Source: Bacteroides intestinalis (GTDB lineage: Bacteria; Bacteroidota; Bacteroidia; Bacteroidales; Bacteroidaceae). Taken from it: a DNA stretch of 64,000 nucleotides. Positions 44,259 to 53,794 of the stretch are shown here, piece after piece. The stretch lies in the NCBI RefSeq assembly GCF_902364365.1, contig NZ_CABJDN010000003.1, forward strand, positions 248,001 through 312,000, written 5' to 3'. A program made the position numbers and the translations under genes. Under the pieces are notes generated by a model. It saw only the letters and a list, made by a program, of their open reading frames with translations, ran no database searches and was not told the DNA's origin. Every line of letters begins with the position of its first letter. The stretch's first letter is position 1.

Positions 44259-45935
44259 TTATTTCCCATAAAACGCTATCATTTGCTCTAAATCATCGTC
44301 TTTTTTCAATGATAAATGCGATTTTAGTCTTTGCTTATTCTTATAAACAGACTTCATCTCACAATCAAAGACAATCATCAACTGCTGATTTGAAAAGCCT
44401 AACTTTATCAATGCTACCAATAACAATTCACCTTTAGTTAAATCAAAATCAGCTTTTATCCGGGAAATAAAGTTAGCATAAACCAAATCCAAAAAATCGA
44501 ATATATTCTGGCGTTCAGTTGCTGACATTTTTTCCGCAATCAACCTACCTTGTTTCAATTCTCCTAATATGAATAATGCTTCAACACATGAATTATCACG
44601 TATTTTTTTATTTTCAGATGCCAATTCCAGAATCTTTCTATTCAATTTTCCAATTGTTTCCTTCTTTGCCTTTTGCTCCCATTCTTCCTTCTGTTCAAAC
44701 TCTGTTACCCTACAAGTATACTCTTCTATAATCTTTTCATCTTTTCTTAAAGCTTCTACATTCCGTAAAATTTTCTTTTTATATTTTTTAATGAGATAAA
44801 AGCTCATTCCACTTATCAAGAGCACTACAACCAAATAAAAATAAGCTTGCTTCTCTTTTTCCAGTTTTATCTGTTTATTTTCTAAAATAAGCTTATCAGC
44901 TTCATACTTCTTCTGTAAAGTCAAAAGTTGTTCCCGTAATTCATCATTACGCACAATTTCCAATAATGAATCAGACTTTTCTTGGTACAGAAATGCTTGT
45001 TTATAATTTCCTTCTTCCCTTCTCAGAAGACACAAATAACCTAACGCACCTGATAAAATAAATTCATCATCAGCATTTCTACAATGGTTGAAACACTTTT
45101 CAGCTAAAGCAAACCTTCCCATATCCATGTAGGTACGTCCTAAAGACAAATAATAACGCAGACCATCATTCTTATCCTTACTCGACTTGATTGCAGAGAC
45201 AAAATAATCTATAGCTTCTGTATACTGTTTATTATCCTTAGCAATCAGTCCTAACAACTGAAAAAGAGAAGACCTCACTTGATTTGTAGTATCAGACAAC
45301 AAGAACAATCCTCTATTTGCATACCAATCGGCACTATCGTTATTCTGTTTTGCAAAGTAAGTTCGAGCAACATTCCTGCATCCATATACCTCTCCAATAC
45401 TATCACCAGCCAATTCATAATAATAAATAGACTCCCGATAATTATTTATCGCCTGCTCATGCATCCCCTGCCCCAAATTTAAATAGCCGATATGTTCAAA
45501 TATTAATCCCTGCAATTTATACTCTCTCGTTTCTTTTAAGAATGTCAATGCTTTCAAGTAAGCTTCCATTGCCTCAGATTCCTGACCCTTTATTACCATT
45601 GTTTTTCCATAATAATAGCAAGACTTTCCAGCTTTCACGGGATCATTACCTTCTTTATAATAATCTACAGCTATCCTAATTAAGGAGTCAGATTGCAAAC
45701 TATCCAAATTATTCTTATCTAAAGCCTGTGTCAACAATAAAGCATAGTCAGCACTTTCTTTGCCATGGAGCTGTTCAGGGCATGGTATCAGATTCAAGAA
45801 TTGCATAGCACTATCAGGATATACTTCTACATACCTTTCAACTCGTTCCAATAAATCCACATCCTTACTAGTCTGTATGCATGAAGCAACCCCTCCCCCA
45901 AGAAATAAAAAAAGCAGAAATAGATATTTATTCAT
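44259..45935 (-). CDS. TPR-transmembrane-HTH regulator
   Basis: A 558-residue protein. A lipoprotein-like N-terminus (VASCIQTSKD) is followed by about 6-7 TPR-type repeats (60-320: SYYYGKTMVIKGQESEAMEA, LIFEHIGYLNLGQGMHEQAI), a transmembrane helix (YFYLVVVLLISGMSFYLIKK) near 375, a coiled coil (EEYTCRVTEFEQKEEW), and a C-terminal LuxR-like HTH (FDLTKGELLLVALIKLGFSN, QQLMIVFDCEMKSVYK). This architecture is common for Bacteroides membrane-bound transcription regulators. It probably senses a periplasmic signal and controls the DUF3244/aerolysin-like genes downstream, which is inferred from position. Confidence 0.8.
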   Translation of the reverse strand: MNKYLFLLFLFLGGGVASCIQTSKDVDLLERVERYVEVYPDSAMQFLNLIPCPEQLHGKESADYALLLTQALDKNNLDSLQSDSLIRIAVDYYKEGNDPVKAGKSCYYYGKTMVIKGQESEAMEAYLKALTFLKETREYKLQGLIFEHIGYLNLGQGMHEQAINNYRESIYYYELAGDSIGEVYGCRNVARTYFAKQNNDSADWYANRGLFLLSDTTNQVRSSLFQLLGLIAKDNKQYTEAIDYFVSAIKSSKDKNDGLRYYLSLGRTYMDMGRFALAEKCFNHCRNADDEFILSGALGYLCLLRREEGNYKQAFLYQEKSDSLLEIVRNDELREQLLTLQKKYEADKLILENKQIKLEKEKQAYFYLVVVLLISGMSFYLIKKYKKKILRNVEALRKDEKIIEEYTCRVTEFEQKEEWEQKAKKETIGKLNRKILELASENKKIRDNSCVEALFILGELKQGRLIAEKMSATERQNIFDFLDLVYANFISRIKADFDLTKGELLLVALIKLGFSNQQLMIVFDCEMKSVYKNKQRLKSHLSLKKDDDLEQMIAFYGK

Positions 45936-46341
45936 TTTTCTAAATTAAATGAATACAAAGAAACAAAAAAGATGACACAACTTAGTTATAAATTAACATC
46001 ATTTTATCAACAGGAAGCCTATGCCGGAGCAATATGCTTACTATATACATCCTCAATCATAGATAAAAGCGACAAGGTTAAAATAAAATATTACTTTACC
46101 TCATTCTTTTTATTGCTATGAGAAGAAGATTTATCTTTAGACTTTAACGTATAGCCCCTTTAAAGAAGAACCGATCATTATCTAAGCACCACTCAAACTA
46201 TTAGATCTATCCTCATGCTTTACAACATCTTTTCTGCAAAACTCATCTGCTAAATAATAAATTTCAGTAACTTTGTTTCCGATGATTCATAGTGGCATCT
46301 GTTAAGAGGTTTACTTTTTATATCAAACTCATACCAAGATT
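45936..46341. other. Gap between divergent genes
   Basis: About 400 AT-rich bases with no gene-like frame. On the plus side TAACTTTG (46267-46274) is a -7 box for the gene at 46342, with no good TTTG upstream. I see nothing else in it. Confidence 0.4.
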
Positions 46342-47157
46342 ATGGCTCATTCTAAATCTTACATTATCCCCCAAAAAGAAACCGTTACACCGGAAATGAA
46401 AGAAGACGGAAGTCATTCTTCGCATTCGATGCGATATATCTTCTTCTTTGTATTGTTGTTCCTCACGATCTCTTCCAAAGCAGTAAATATAGATTCTTTA
46501 TCAATGCATTATATCCCATTAAGCACAACAACAATTTATATTGCAAAAGACAAAATGAATTCACAAGACAAGTATAAACAAACCAGATATTGGAAAAAGC
46601 ATAAAAGATTAAAAGCCTGCGGATGGACAACACTCGGCATAGGTGTTCCCACGATGGTTGTAGGATTTGTTGGTGCCGTCGTTTCCAGCTATGAGTCCGG
46701 TGGAGATGGGGAAGGTTTCGGTATCATTCTCGGTGCAGGAGCCGGACTGACCGTAAGCAGTATTCCTCTTTTTGTATTTGCCGTCAAAAATAGACAGAAA
46801 GCTATTGCAACTGCACTCGGCACAGAACTCGACCCACAATTATGGAGAAAACACAGACAGTTCAGAATTGGTGCATACACAGCATTAGGCATAGGGCTTG
46901 CCGGAATGGCAACAGGTCTGATAGGCGGAGCTTTCGACAATCCTCTCTACAAAAACACCCGGCCATGGAAAGCCGTATTTTATACCGGTGCAAGTGCAAC
47001 AGCTGCCAGTATTCCGCTTTTCGTTTTTGCAAATATCAATAAAAAACGAGCTAAACAAGCAATAGAATTCTCGCTTAGCAGCTCAAGCATCCAGATGACC
47101 TTACCCAACGGAATGATTCAGACACAACCCGCATTGGTTTTTTGCATTAATTTTTAG
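46342..47157 (+). CDS. Hypothetical membrane protein with two repeated halves
   Basis: I do not recognise this 271-residue protein. It contains an N-terminal hydrophobic segment (MRYIFFFVLLFLTI) that could be a signal peptide if translation starts at M30, and two similar units of about 75 residues, each with a basic lead (KHKRLKACGWTTLGIGVPTM; KHRQFRIGAYTALGIGLAGM) and two glycine-rich membrane segments (ASIPLFVFA and SSIPLFVFA). The C-terminus ends in a strand-like VFCINF. The duplicated glycine-rich hairpins suggest a membrane-inserting protein. It is convergent with the DUF4375 gene. Confidence 0.7.
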   Translation: MAHSKSYIIPQKETVTPEMKEDGSHSSHSMRYIFFFVLLFLTISSKAVNIDSLSMHYIPLSTTTIYIAKDKMNSQDKYKQTRYWKKHKRLKACGWTTLGIGVPTMVVGFVGAVVSSYESGGDGEGFGIILGAGAGLTVSSIPLFVFAVKNRQKAIATALGTELDPQLWRKHRQFRIGAYTALGIGLAGMATGLIGGAFDNPLYKNTRPWKAVFYTGASATAASIPLFVFANINKKRAKQAIEFSLSSSSIQMTLPNGMIQTQPALVFCINF

Positions 47158-47161
47158 GGAT

Positions 47162-47189
47162 AAAAAAATCGCCCTTATCAGACGATTTT
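47162..47189. terminator. Bidirectional hairpin terminator
   Basis: The arms aaaatcg (47165-47171) and cgatttt (47183-47189) pair between the convergent genes, with T residues on both strands. The right arm covers the end of the DUF4375 gene. Confidence 0.55.
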
Positions 47190-47675
47190 AGCAAACAGTT
47201 CCAGATGTTCATCTACATAACTGGCTACCATAGCTGTGATACCTTCCTCTTTTTCCAAAAATTCTTCTTCCAGTTCATCGAAAGCTTCATATTGCTCGTA
47301 CATAGCCATAAATTCATCATCTGTACGCTCCCGTTCCAGATCTTCACGATGGGCATCATAAATCTTTTTAGCTCTATATACCAGTTTACCAAAATCTTCT
47401 GCTCCCCACAGACGCATCACTTTAGCAAACGGATTAGCAAAAATATAACTACCATACCCATTCTGTATCAACTGGCAGAAGCCGCCATCCATTACTTCAT
47501 CACGAAATATCTGGTAAGCAAGCAAAGTGTGCTGCTCACCTGTCAGTAACGGCATGGATTCAGCAGTTAGTTCACCACCTATTACTTCTTTATATCTGTC
47601 GGTAAATACCTGGATAAAAGTATCCATCCCCTCGCCTGCTGCTTTGCGCAAGGCGGCATCAGTAATTTCTATCAT
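47178..47675 (-). CDS. DMP19/DUF4375 family protein
   Basis: A 165-residue protein with the DMP19 pattern YQIFRDEVMDGGFCQLIQNG and YIFANPFAKVMRLWGAEDFG, followed by a Glu-rich tail. The family is found as an immunity-like or DNA-mimic type protein in some species, but its role here is unknown. A -7 box (TATCTTTG on the minus strand, 47718-47711) lies upstream, near a 9-bp inverted repeat (47676-47684 and 47744-47752). Confidence 0.75.
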   Translation of the reverse strand: MIEITDAALRKAAGEGMDTFIQVFTDRYKEVIGGELTAESMPLLTGEQHTLLAYQIFRDEVMDGGFCQLIQNGYGSYIFANPFAKVMRLWGAEDFGKLVYRAKKIYDAHREDLERERTDDEFMAMYEQYEAFDELEEEFLEKEEGITAMVASYVDEHLELFAKIV

Positions 47676-47772
47676 AGTCTTCTTATTATGCCTTTTTCTA
47701 ATTATTACGACAAAGATATGGAATTAAAAGATAAAGGTATAACAAGAAGACTAAAAACTATGAAAAGTGTTC

Positions 47773-48933
47773 CTACAATTTCCGCAGGATGCCTTTATCA
47801 CCTACCACGAAGTAGGTATCCTTATCAATCAATAATGCACGGCCACGTTTCTTCTTCTGATTTTCTTTATTGTCTACATTGACACCGATAACCTTGCCAT
47901 TATAAAAAGTAGAAATATCCTTAAAGATGGTATGCCCTACGATAATGTGTTTGGCTTTATAGCGCTCCATCACCATTTGCAGGCTATCCTGCACCATTGG
48001 ATGATACTTGGCATCCGTACGCACAAGGCCACGATACCAGATGGGGCCATCGTTACCATACAGAAATGCGGTCAATGGAGAAAGAGCCCTGCGTTCTTTC
48101 TTATTCATAAAAAGGGCTTTGCTCATTTCTTCATTCACGGTAGGAATGCTTAAATTACGGTCATAGAAATTCTTGCCTAACCCGGCATGAACATAAAGGT
48201 CGCTACCAATGGTCTGCATCGCATTACGAGTTCCTAACCATTTACCCAATTCCGTATCAGGTCCAAAAAGTTTAGGGTAATCCATATTCAATTTCTGTGC
48301 CAGCACTTTATATTTATCTTTCGTATAGCGCAAGTCATTGGCCAATACCAACGGCTCATGATTTCCTAACAGGAAAGAAACCGTTCCACCTGCTTTTGCA
48401 GCCTCATCTTCCAACTTATAGAATAACCAGAATATTTGCGGTACATCTTTTCCACGATCGAAAATATCACCGATAACCATCAGGTGATTATTACCAAAGC
48501 TCCAATTATAGTTTTTATCGATAACCCCATTGCCCTGCAACAAGCTAATAACACAATCCAACCTACCGTGCGGGTCGGACATAACAAACACTTTCTCCGG
48601 TTGCCGATATTGCCAATCGGGACGTTTCACTGGATGCAATTTCACATCAAACGGAAACCGTCCTTTATGATCTACCACATGCAGAGTAAAATCTTCGGGT
48701 AGTGCAGCATAAGTCGTGTCGGTAATTTTCCCTTTCTTATCAACACTGATGACACGCGTTTTACCATCAGGCTGATAAAGCACATACGGCCCGTCAGCCG
48801 ATAACTCTTCTTTTTTCTCTTTGTCTTTCTTCTTACCGTCTGAACCAAAAGTTCCGGCGTTTAGGCCGGAACTGATGAACATTAGAGTAAATGCGATAAG
48901 AAAGCACTTCATGAAACTTGTCTTACTCGTCAT
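47773..48933 (-). CDS. Secreted PPP-type (Shelph-like) metallophosphatase
   Basis: A 386-residue protein with a signal peptide (start at ATG 48933 or, more standard, ATG 48912, MKCFLIAFTL). Catalytic motifs are FVMSDPHGRLDC (DxHG), VIGDIFDRGKDV (GDxxDRG) and LLGNHEPLVL (GNHE), then HIIVGHTIF with a late His. The set is that of PPP phosphoprotein phosphatases, and the secreted bacterial form resembles Shelph enzymes. It begins 16 nt after the SusD stop, so it belongs to the SusCD operon. Substrate unknown, possibly a phosphorylated glycan or peptide. Confidence 0.85.
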   Translation of the reverse strand: MTSKTSFMKCFLIAFTLMFISSGLNAGTFGSDGKKKDKEKKEELSADGPYVLYQPDGKTRVISVDKKGKITDTTYAALPEDFTLHVVDHKGRFPFDVKLHPVKRPDWQYRQPEKVFVMSDPHGRLDCVISLLQGNGVIDKNYNWSFGNNHLMVIGDIFDRGKDVPQIFWLFYKLEDEAAKAGGTVSFLLGNHEPLVLANDLRYTKDKYKVLAQKLNMDYPKLFGPDTELGKWLGTRNAMQTIGSDLYVHAGLGKNFYDRNLSIPTVNEEMSKALFMNKKERRALSPLTAFLYGNDGPIWYRGLVRTDAKYHPMVQDSLQMVMERYKAKHIIVGHTIFKDISTFYNGKVIGVNVDNKENQKKKRGRALLIDKDTYFVVGDKGILRKL

Positions 48934-48949
48934 ATATCATTTATTTAAA

Positions 48950-50401
48950 TTATCTTCCACCATATTCAGGATTCTGTTCCATATTAGGATTGGCATCCAT
49001 TTCCTTCTTGGGAATAGGAAGTACAATCATATAGAAATTCCAGTCATACGTCATATACTTCGTGTCATGCTTGGTTTTACTCAGATTACTGTCCTTTACA
49101 TCCTTACGCTCCACTGTCAATCCATTTCTGATAACGTCATACATGCGGTGTCCTTCGGCAACCAGTTCTTTACGGCGTTCGTTCAGTACTCTCTCCACAG
49201 TGATAGTCTGTCCTACCACTGTGTTATCCGGATTAGCACGCCTTACAATCGGGTCGAGATACTTGACAGCAGCGTCATTATCATTCTCCTTTACAGCGGC
49301 TTCGGCTGCATTCAGATAAGCCTCGGAAAGGCGGATCAACGGAATATTGGCATCTTCAATATTCTCTTCACGCTGCGGCTGATACTTATTTACATAAGCA
49401 TAATATTTCTTATCGAAGCTCAGCAACTTAAGACGTATATCCTTCGGGTCTTCCTTCAGGAACTGATAAAAAGAACAAGTGATACACATATCATCGTAAC
49501 CGTCATAAGAGTTGAGATACCCCATACTTTCTTTACCCGGGCTGTCAGTAGTGAGATTTACGATTTCGAACAATACTTCACCCGGTTTGGAGGCTGAAGC
49601 ATCCTCTCCCCAAGCCGTGGGGTAATCTTCATTGGTCCACAAAGCGTATTTATTCTTTTCTGCCCCTGCAATAGCTTTCTCCGCCATTTCCAAAGCATTG
49701 GCATTTTCACCTTTGTATAGATAAACACGACTGAGAAGTACCATTGCCCCCCATTTGTTTATTTTACCCTTATTGAATTTTTCGCCCAATAAAGAAATAC
49801 TTTGGGTAAGATCATCGATTACCTTCGTATAGCATTGAGCTACAGTGTTGCGTGCCGGCTTGCTATCAATAGTGGACAGACCTTCTATTATGGGCACACC
49901 CAGTGATGCCCCCTTATCTTTCAGATACGGATAACCGAAGATACGGGTCAGATCGAACAATGCCAGACCACGGATGGCCAGTGCCTCTCCTTTCAAATCA
50001 TCCCGGTATGCCTTGTCTCCTTCATCAATCACCAGTTTATCAATGTTCATCAAAATCAGATTACAATTCTGGATAATGGAATAAAGATAAGACCAATGAC
50101 TGCTTGGGTTATCATCCTTGGTAAAGTTAAAGCGGTAATAGTTAGCTACACGCTTAGTAGAACTAACAGCCTGCATATCATCACCCGTCACATCTCCATA
50201 ATATACCAAGCGTCCGGAGTAAGCGTCCGAACTCTGCATTGTGCTGTAAATACCATTCAGAGTGAACTCAACATCCGACAATATCTTAATGCTGGTTTCA
50301 GTATCTACCGAAGTGGAAGGTTCCAAATCCAACCAACTGTTGCCGCAAGAAGTAGCGACGAACAACATGGAACTGATAAATAAATATTTTAATGGTTTCA
50401 T
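48950..50401 (-). CDS. SusD/RagB-like lipoprotein (phosphatase-linked locus)
   Basis: A 483-residue SusD homologue with lipobox VATSCGNSWLDL. SusD features: LSDVEFTLNGIYSTMQSSDA near the start and IRLSEAYLNAAEAAVKENDN and RVLNERRKELVAEGHRMYDV toward the end. Between SusC (20 nt upstream) and the secreted PPP phosphatase it forms a three-gene unit. No glycosidase or lyase is nearby. Confidence 0.93.
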   Translation of the reverse strand: MKPLKYLFISSMLFVATSCGNSWLDLEPSTSVDTETSIKILSDVEFTLNGIYSTMQSSDAYSGRLVYYGDVTGDDMQAVSSTKRVANYYRFNFTKDDNPSSHWSYLYSIIQNCNLILMNIDKLVIDEGDKAYRDDLKGEALAIRGLALFDLTRIFGYPYLKDKGASLGVPIIEGLSTIDSKPARNTVAQCYTKVIDDLTQSISLLGEKFNKGKINKWGAMVLLSRVYLYKGENANALEMAEKAIAGAEKNKYALWTNEDYPTAWGEDASASKPGEVLFEIVNLTTDSPGKESMGYLNSYDGYDDMCITCSFYQFLKEDPKDIRLKLLSFDKKYYAYVNKYQPQREENIEDANIPLIRLSEAYLNAAEAAVKENDNDAAVKYLDPIVRRANPDNTVVGQTITVERVLNERRKELVAEGHRMYDVIRNGLTVERKDVKDSNLSKTKHDTKYMTYDWNFYMIVLPIPKKEMDANPNMEQNPEYGGR

Positions 50402-50421
50402 AATATTGCGTTTTTATCGGG

Positions 50422-53400
50422 TTAGAAATTTACATTAATACCAAAAGTTACAGTCTTCAAAGGAGGAGTCCCCCAAATGGCAGTACCGCCACTCACTGCT
50501 TCCGGATCGTAATAGTCGTATGCCGCCCATGTCCAGAGGTTATTGGCCGATGCATACAAACGTACATTCTCGATACCGATTTTCCGTGTCCAGTCCTTCG
50601 GAACGGTGAAACCGAATGTCAGTGTCTTCAAGCGGATAAAATCAGTGCTGTGCAGACGGCGGGTAGTCGTTACTTTATTCATTGCTACAGAGGGTTTCTC
50701 ATAGAATAACTCATACTTTGTAACATCTCCCGGCTTCTTCCAACTATCTTTATAATAGGACGGAATGTTAGCTTCCAGGTCATTACCACCATGTTCGGTT
50801 TTCTGTGCCCAGTTGTCATAAGAGTAACCGCCAAATTGATAAGAGAACATAAAGTTCAGATCGAACCATTTATAGCGCAACGAATTTGATAAACCGCCTA
50901 TAGCATTCGGTTCTGCATGTTTATCAAGAACGATGGCATGAGCTTTATTGATTTCTTCGGTGATGTCTTTAATGTAGTTTCCATTTTCGTCCACATCGTT
51001 TGTATAGAATTGGGGAGCACCGGTTTCCGGATTGATACCTGCAAATTCAATCATATAGAAAGTACGGTATGATTTCCCTACTTTACGAATTTGAGAGCCA
51101 CTCTTTATTTCCGTCTGCATGCCATCCAGGGTTACAATCTTATTCTTGTTATGCGAAATATTGAATGTTGTATTCCATGAGAAATCCTTAGTCTGGATGT
51201 TGGTTGAGCTGATTTCCAGTTCCACACCTTTATTCTTTACTTCACCGATATTCATCAGGTAACTGCTGAAACCGGTAGTCATAGAAATAGGACGGTCCAT
51301 CAACAGATTCTTGGTGGTACGGGTGTAGTACTCCAAAGTAACGTTGATACGGTTCCACAAAGCAAAATCCAAGCCCAGATTCAGGTTATAGTTTGTCTCC
51401 CACTGCAAGTCGTCATTCCGGAGTTGCGACTGAATGATGCCCGGTTGTTCCAGATAACCGTTAGTCAGGCTGCTCAATCCCATATATCCGAAGTAATCGG
51501 AAGGAAGGGTACCATTCACACCATAAGATGCGCGAATCTTTAAATCAGTCAACCAATCCTTAGTTGGAGACATGAATTCTTCCTCAATAATACGCCAAGC
51601 ACCGGATATTGACCAGAAACTACCCCAACGGTTATCTCTTTGGAAACGGGAACTACCATCCGTACGGAAGCTACCACCCAAATAGTATTTATTCTTATAA
51701 TCATAATTCAAACGAGTCAGGTAGGAAACCATACGTGTACGGGTATCATTACCGCCGACCGATTCCGTCTTCATACCATTACTGATTTGATTTTTATCAT
51801 AAGTCGCAAAGTTAGTGGCATACCCTGACAGGTAATCGCGGTATTGATCGTCTATTTCGTAACCTACCAGCGCATCGATATGATGATCTCTGGCAATCGA
51901 AGTTTTATAGCTCAACTGATTGGCCCATACCATTTTGTTGTATTCATAATATTTCTTGCTCATACCACCGTTGATATCATCACCGTTGGAAGTACGCGGA
52001 TCGCTCCAGTCTTTACCTTTGGTAATGACATAGTCATAACTGAAAGTAGACTTAAACTTCAGGTCCTTGATAAATTCGTATTCACCATAAATGGTATTGA
52101 ATGCACGGGTCACATATTCGCGTTGATAATCATAAGTTGCTGACAACAATGGGTTACGGTCACCAATACGAATCAAGTCGCGATTCCAGCTGCCGTCTTC
52201 ATTATATATAGGATCAGAAGGTACCACAGCATTACGTGAGGTGTAGAAAGGAGAAGAATAAGAAGTACCTTCACTATATACATCCTGATTGACCGTAGCA
52301 AACAAGACATTGGCTCCCAATTTCAGCTTGCTGGTAGCTTGGAAATCCACATTCAGGCGTCCGCTGATACGTTCCAGACCTGAGTTGATGGCAATACCGT
52401 CTTGCTTCAGATAAGAAAGTGAAGAGTAATACTTGAACCGATCCGTACCTCCTGAAAGAGAAGCTTCATAAGACTGATGATTTCCTTTCTTGAACAAAAC
52501 GTCATCCCAATCCGTATATCCGCACCAGGGAACCGGAGCATAGTCATCTATTTCTCCATCGGCATAAGCCATTGCATCAGCCTCACTCTTACCTTTCTTA
52601 ATCTGACCGGCTACCAAACCGTCATAGATATACTGGCGACGCTCTTCTCCACCCATAATCGGACGATAATCCATGGCAAAATCAGAACTGCCCCAATCGG
52701 CCTTTAACGAAATGGAAGGTTTTCCTGCTTTACCTTTCTTCGTTGTAATCAGTACGACACCATTTGCGGCACGCGAACCGTAAAGTGAAGCGGCGGCAGC
52801 ATCTTTTATCACCGTAACGCTTTCGATATCAGAGCTATTAATGGTAGACATAATATCGAGGCCGGCATCCGAACTCATCGTATTAATAGTACCTGAGCGC
52901 ATCGGCACTCCGTCTATTACATAAAGGGGGGAATTGCTGGCATTGAAAGAACCCATACCACGAATTCTCAATGAAGAAGACGCACCCGGCTGTCCGGAAG
53001 AAGAAGTAAACTGTACGCCCGGCGCATTACCTTGGAGCAGGTCTTTGAAAGAAATAGCGGGAACATCTTTCAAAGTCTCTCCCTTTACACTGGCAGCAGA
53101 ACCGGCATAAGCAGATTTCTTGAAGGTACCATAACCTGTAATGACTACCTCATCCATCAGGTTATTGTCCGGCACCATTTCCACTTTAATCGTCTTAGCA
53201 GAAGTTACCTTGATTTCCTGGCGAGTATAACCGATATAAGAAACCATCAAAGTGACAGGAAGATGATCTACATCGAGAGAGAAATGACCGTCTAAATCTG
53301 TAGTACAACCGTTGGTAGTACCTTTCACTATTACATTGGCACCAATAATGGCTTCACCTGTTTCGTCTACAACAGTACCATTCAGTTTTGTCTTTTGCTG

Positions 53401-53787
53401 CGGTACTGTCGCTTCTTCAACCTTAGAAGCAGGCTTAATAGCAATGACTCCGTCGTGAACCGTATAAGTAAGTCCACTACCTTTCAGGCATTTATCCAGC
53501 ACATCAGCAATCTTTTCATGATTCACAATCAGCCTTTCTACTTTTACCTTTTTCACCTCTTCTGTGCTATACACAAAGGTGAAATCCGTTTGCCTCTGAA
53601 CTTCCCATAGCACTTCGCCAAGGGTGGCATTCTTAAAGGTTGCAGTGACAGTGGTTTGTGCAAACACTGCATTGGCAGCCTGCATAAAACCGGTAACTGT
53701 GAAACAGAGAAACAGTAACGTTATCCATAAACGTCTACTACTTCTTTCAGCATGATTCTTGTGTTCTTTTTTGTTCATAGCAATCAT
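50422..53787 (-). CDS. SusC-family TonB-dependent transporter with STN domain
   Basis: An 1121-residue transporter. An N-terminal hydrophobic signal (ANAVFAQ) is followed by an STN domain (ATFKNATLGEVLWEVQRQTD), a carboxypeptidase-like domain (LNGTVVDETGEAIIGANV), a plug (DEVVITGYGTFKKSAYAGSA) and a barrel ending in TFGINVNF. The start may be ATG 53787 or ATG 53778. It signals to the FecR encoded 8 nt upstream and to the ECF sigma at 56.5 kb. Confidence 0.95.
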   Translation of the reverse strand: MIAMNKKEHKNHAERSSRRLWITLLFLCFTVTGFMQAANAVFAQTTVTATFKNATLGEVLWEVQRQTDFTFVYSTEEVKKVKVERLIVNHEKIADVLDKCLKGSGLTYTVHDGVIAIKPASKVEEATVPQQKTKLNGTVVDETGEAIIGANVIVKGTTNGCTTDLDGHFSLDVDHLPVTLMVSYIGYTRQEIKVTSAKTIKVEMVPDNNLMDEVVITGYGTFKKSAYAGSAASVKGETLKDVPAISFKDLLQGNAPGVQFTSSSGQPGASSSLRIRGMGSFNASNSPLYVIDGVPMRSGTINTMSSDAGLDIMSTINSSDIESVTVIKDAAAASLYGSRAANGVVLITTKKGKAGKPSISLKADWGSSDFAMDYRPIMGGEERRQYIYDGLVAGQIKKGKSEADAMAYADGEIDDYAPVPWCGYTDWDDVLFKKGNHQSYEASLSGGTDRFKYYSSLSYLKQDGIAINSGLERISGRLNVDFQATSKLKLGANVLFATVNQDVYSEGTSYSSPFYTSRNAVVPSDPIYNEDGSWNRDLIRIGDRNPLLSATYDYQREYVTRAFNTIYGEYEFIKDLKFKSTFSYDYVITKGKDWSDPRTSNGDDINGGMSKKYYEYNKMVWANQLSYKTSIARDHHIDALVGYEIDDQYRDYLSGYATNFATYDKNQISNGMKTESVGGNDTRTRMVSYLTRLNYDYKNKYYLGGSFRTDGSSRFQRDNRWGSFWSISGAWRIIEEEFMSPTKDWLTDLKIRASYGVNGTLPSDYFGYMGLSSLTNGYLEQPGIIQSQLRNDDLQWETNYNLNLGLDFALWNRINVTLEYYTRTTKNLLMDRPISMTTGFSSYLMNIGEVKNKGVELEISSTNIQTKDFSWNTTFNISHNKNKIVTLDGMQTEIKSGSQIRKVGKSYRTFYMIEFAGINPETGAPQFYTNDVDENGNYIKDITEEINKAHAIVLDKHAEPNAIGGLSNSLRYKWFDLNFMFSYQFGGYSYDNWAQKTEHGGNDLEANIPSYYKDSWKKPGDVTKYELFYEKPSVAMNKVTTTRRLHSTDFIRLKTLTFGFTVPKDWTRKIGIENVRLYASANNLWTWAAYDYYDPEAVSGGTAIWGTPPLKTVTFGINVNF

Positions 53788-53794
53788 TTTTGGG

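Noticed and set aside
44042..44269. 75-residue minus-strand frame between regulator and DUF3244 gene
   Set aside because: It overlaps the promoter at 44144-44174 and the start of the DUF3244 gene, and has no family match.
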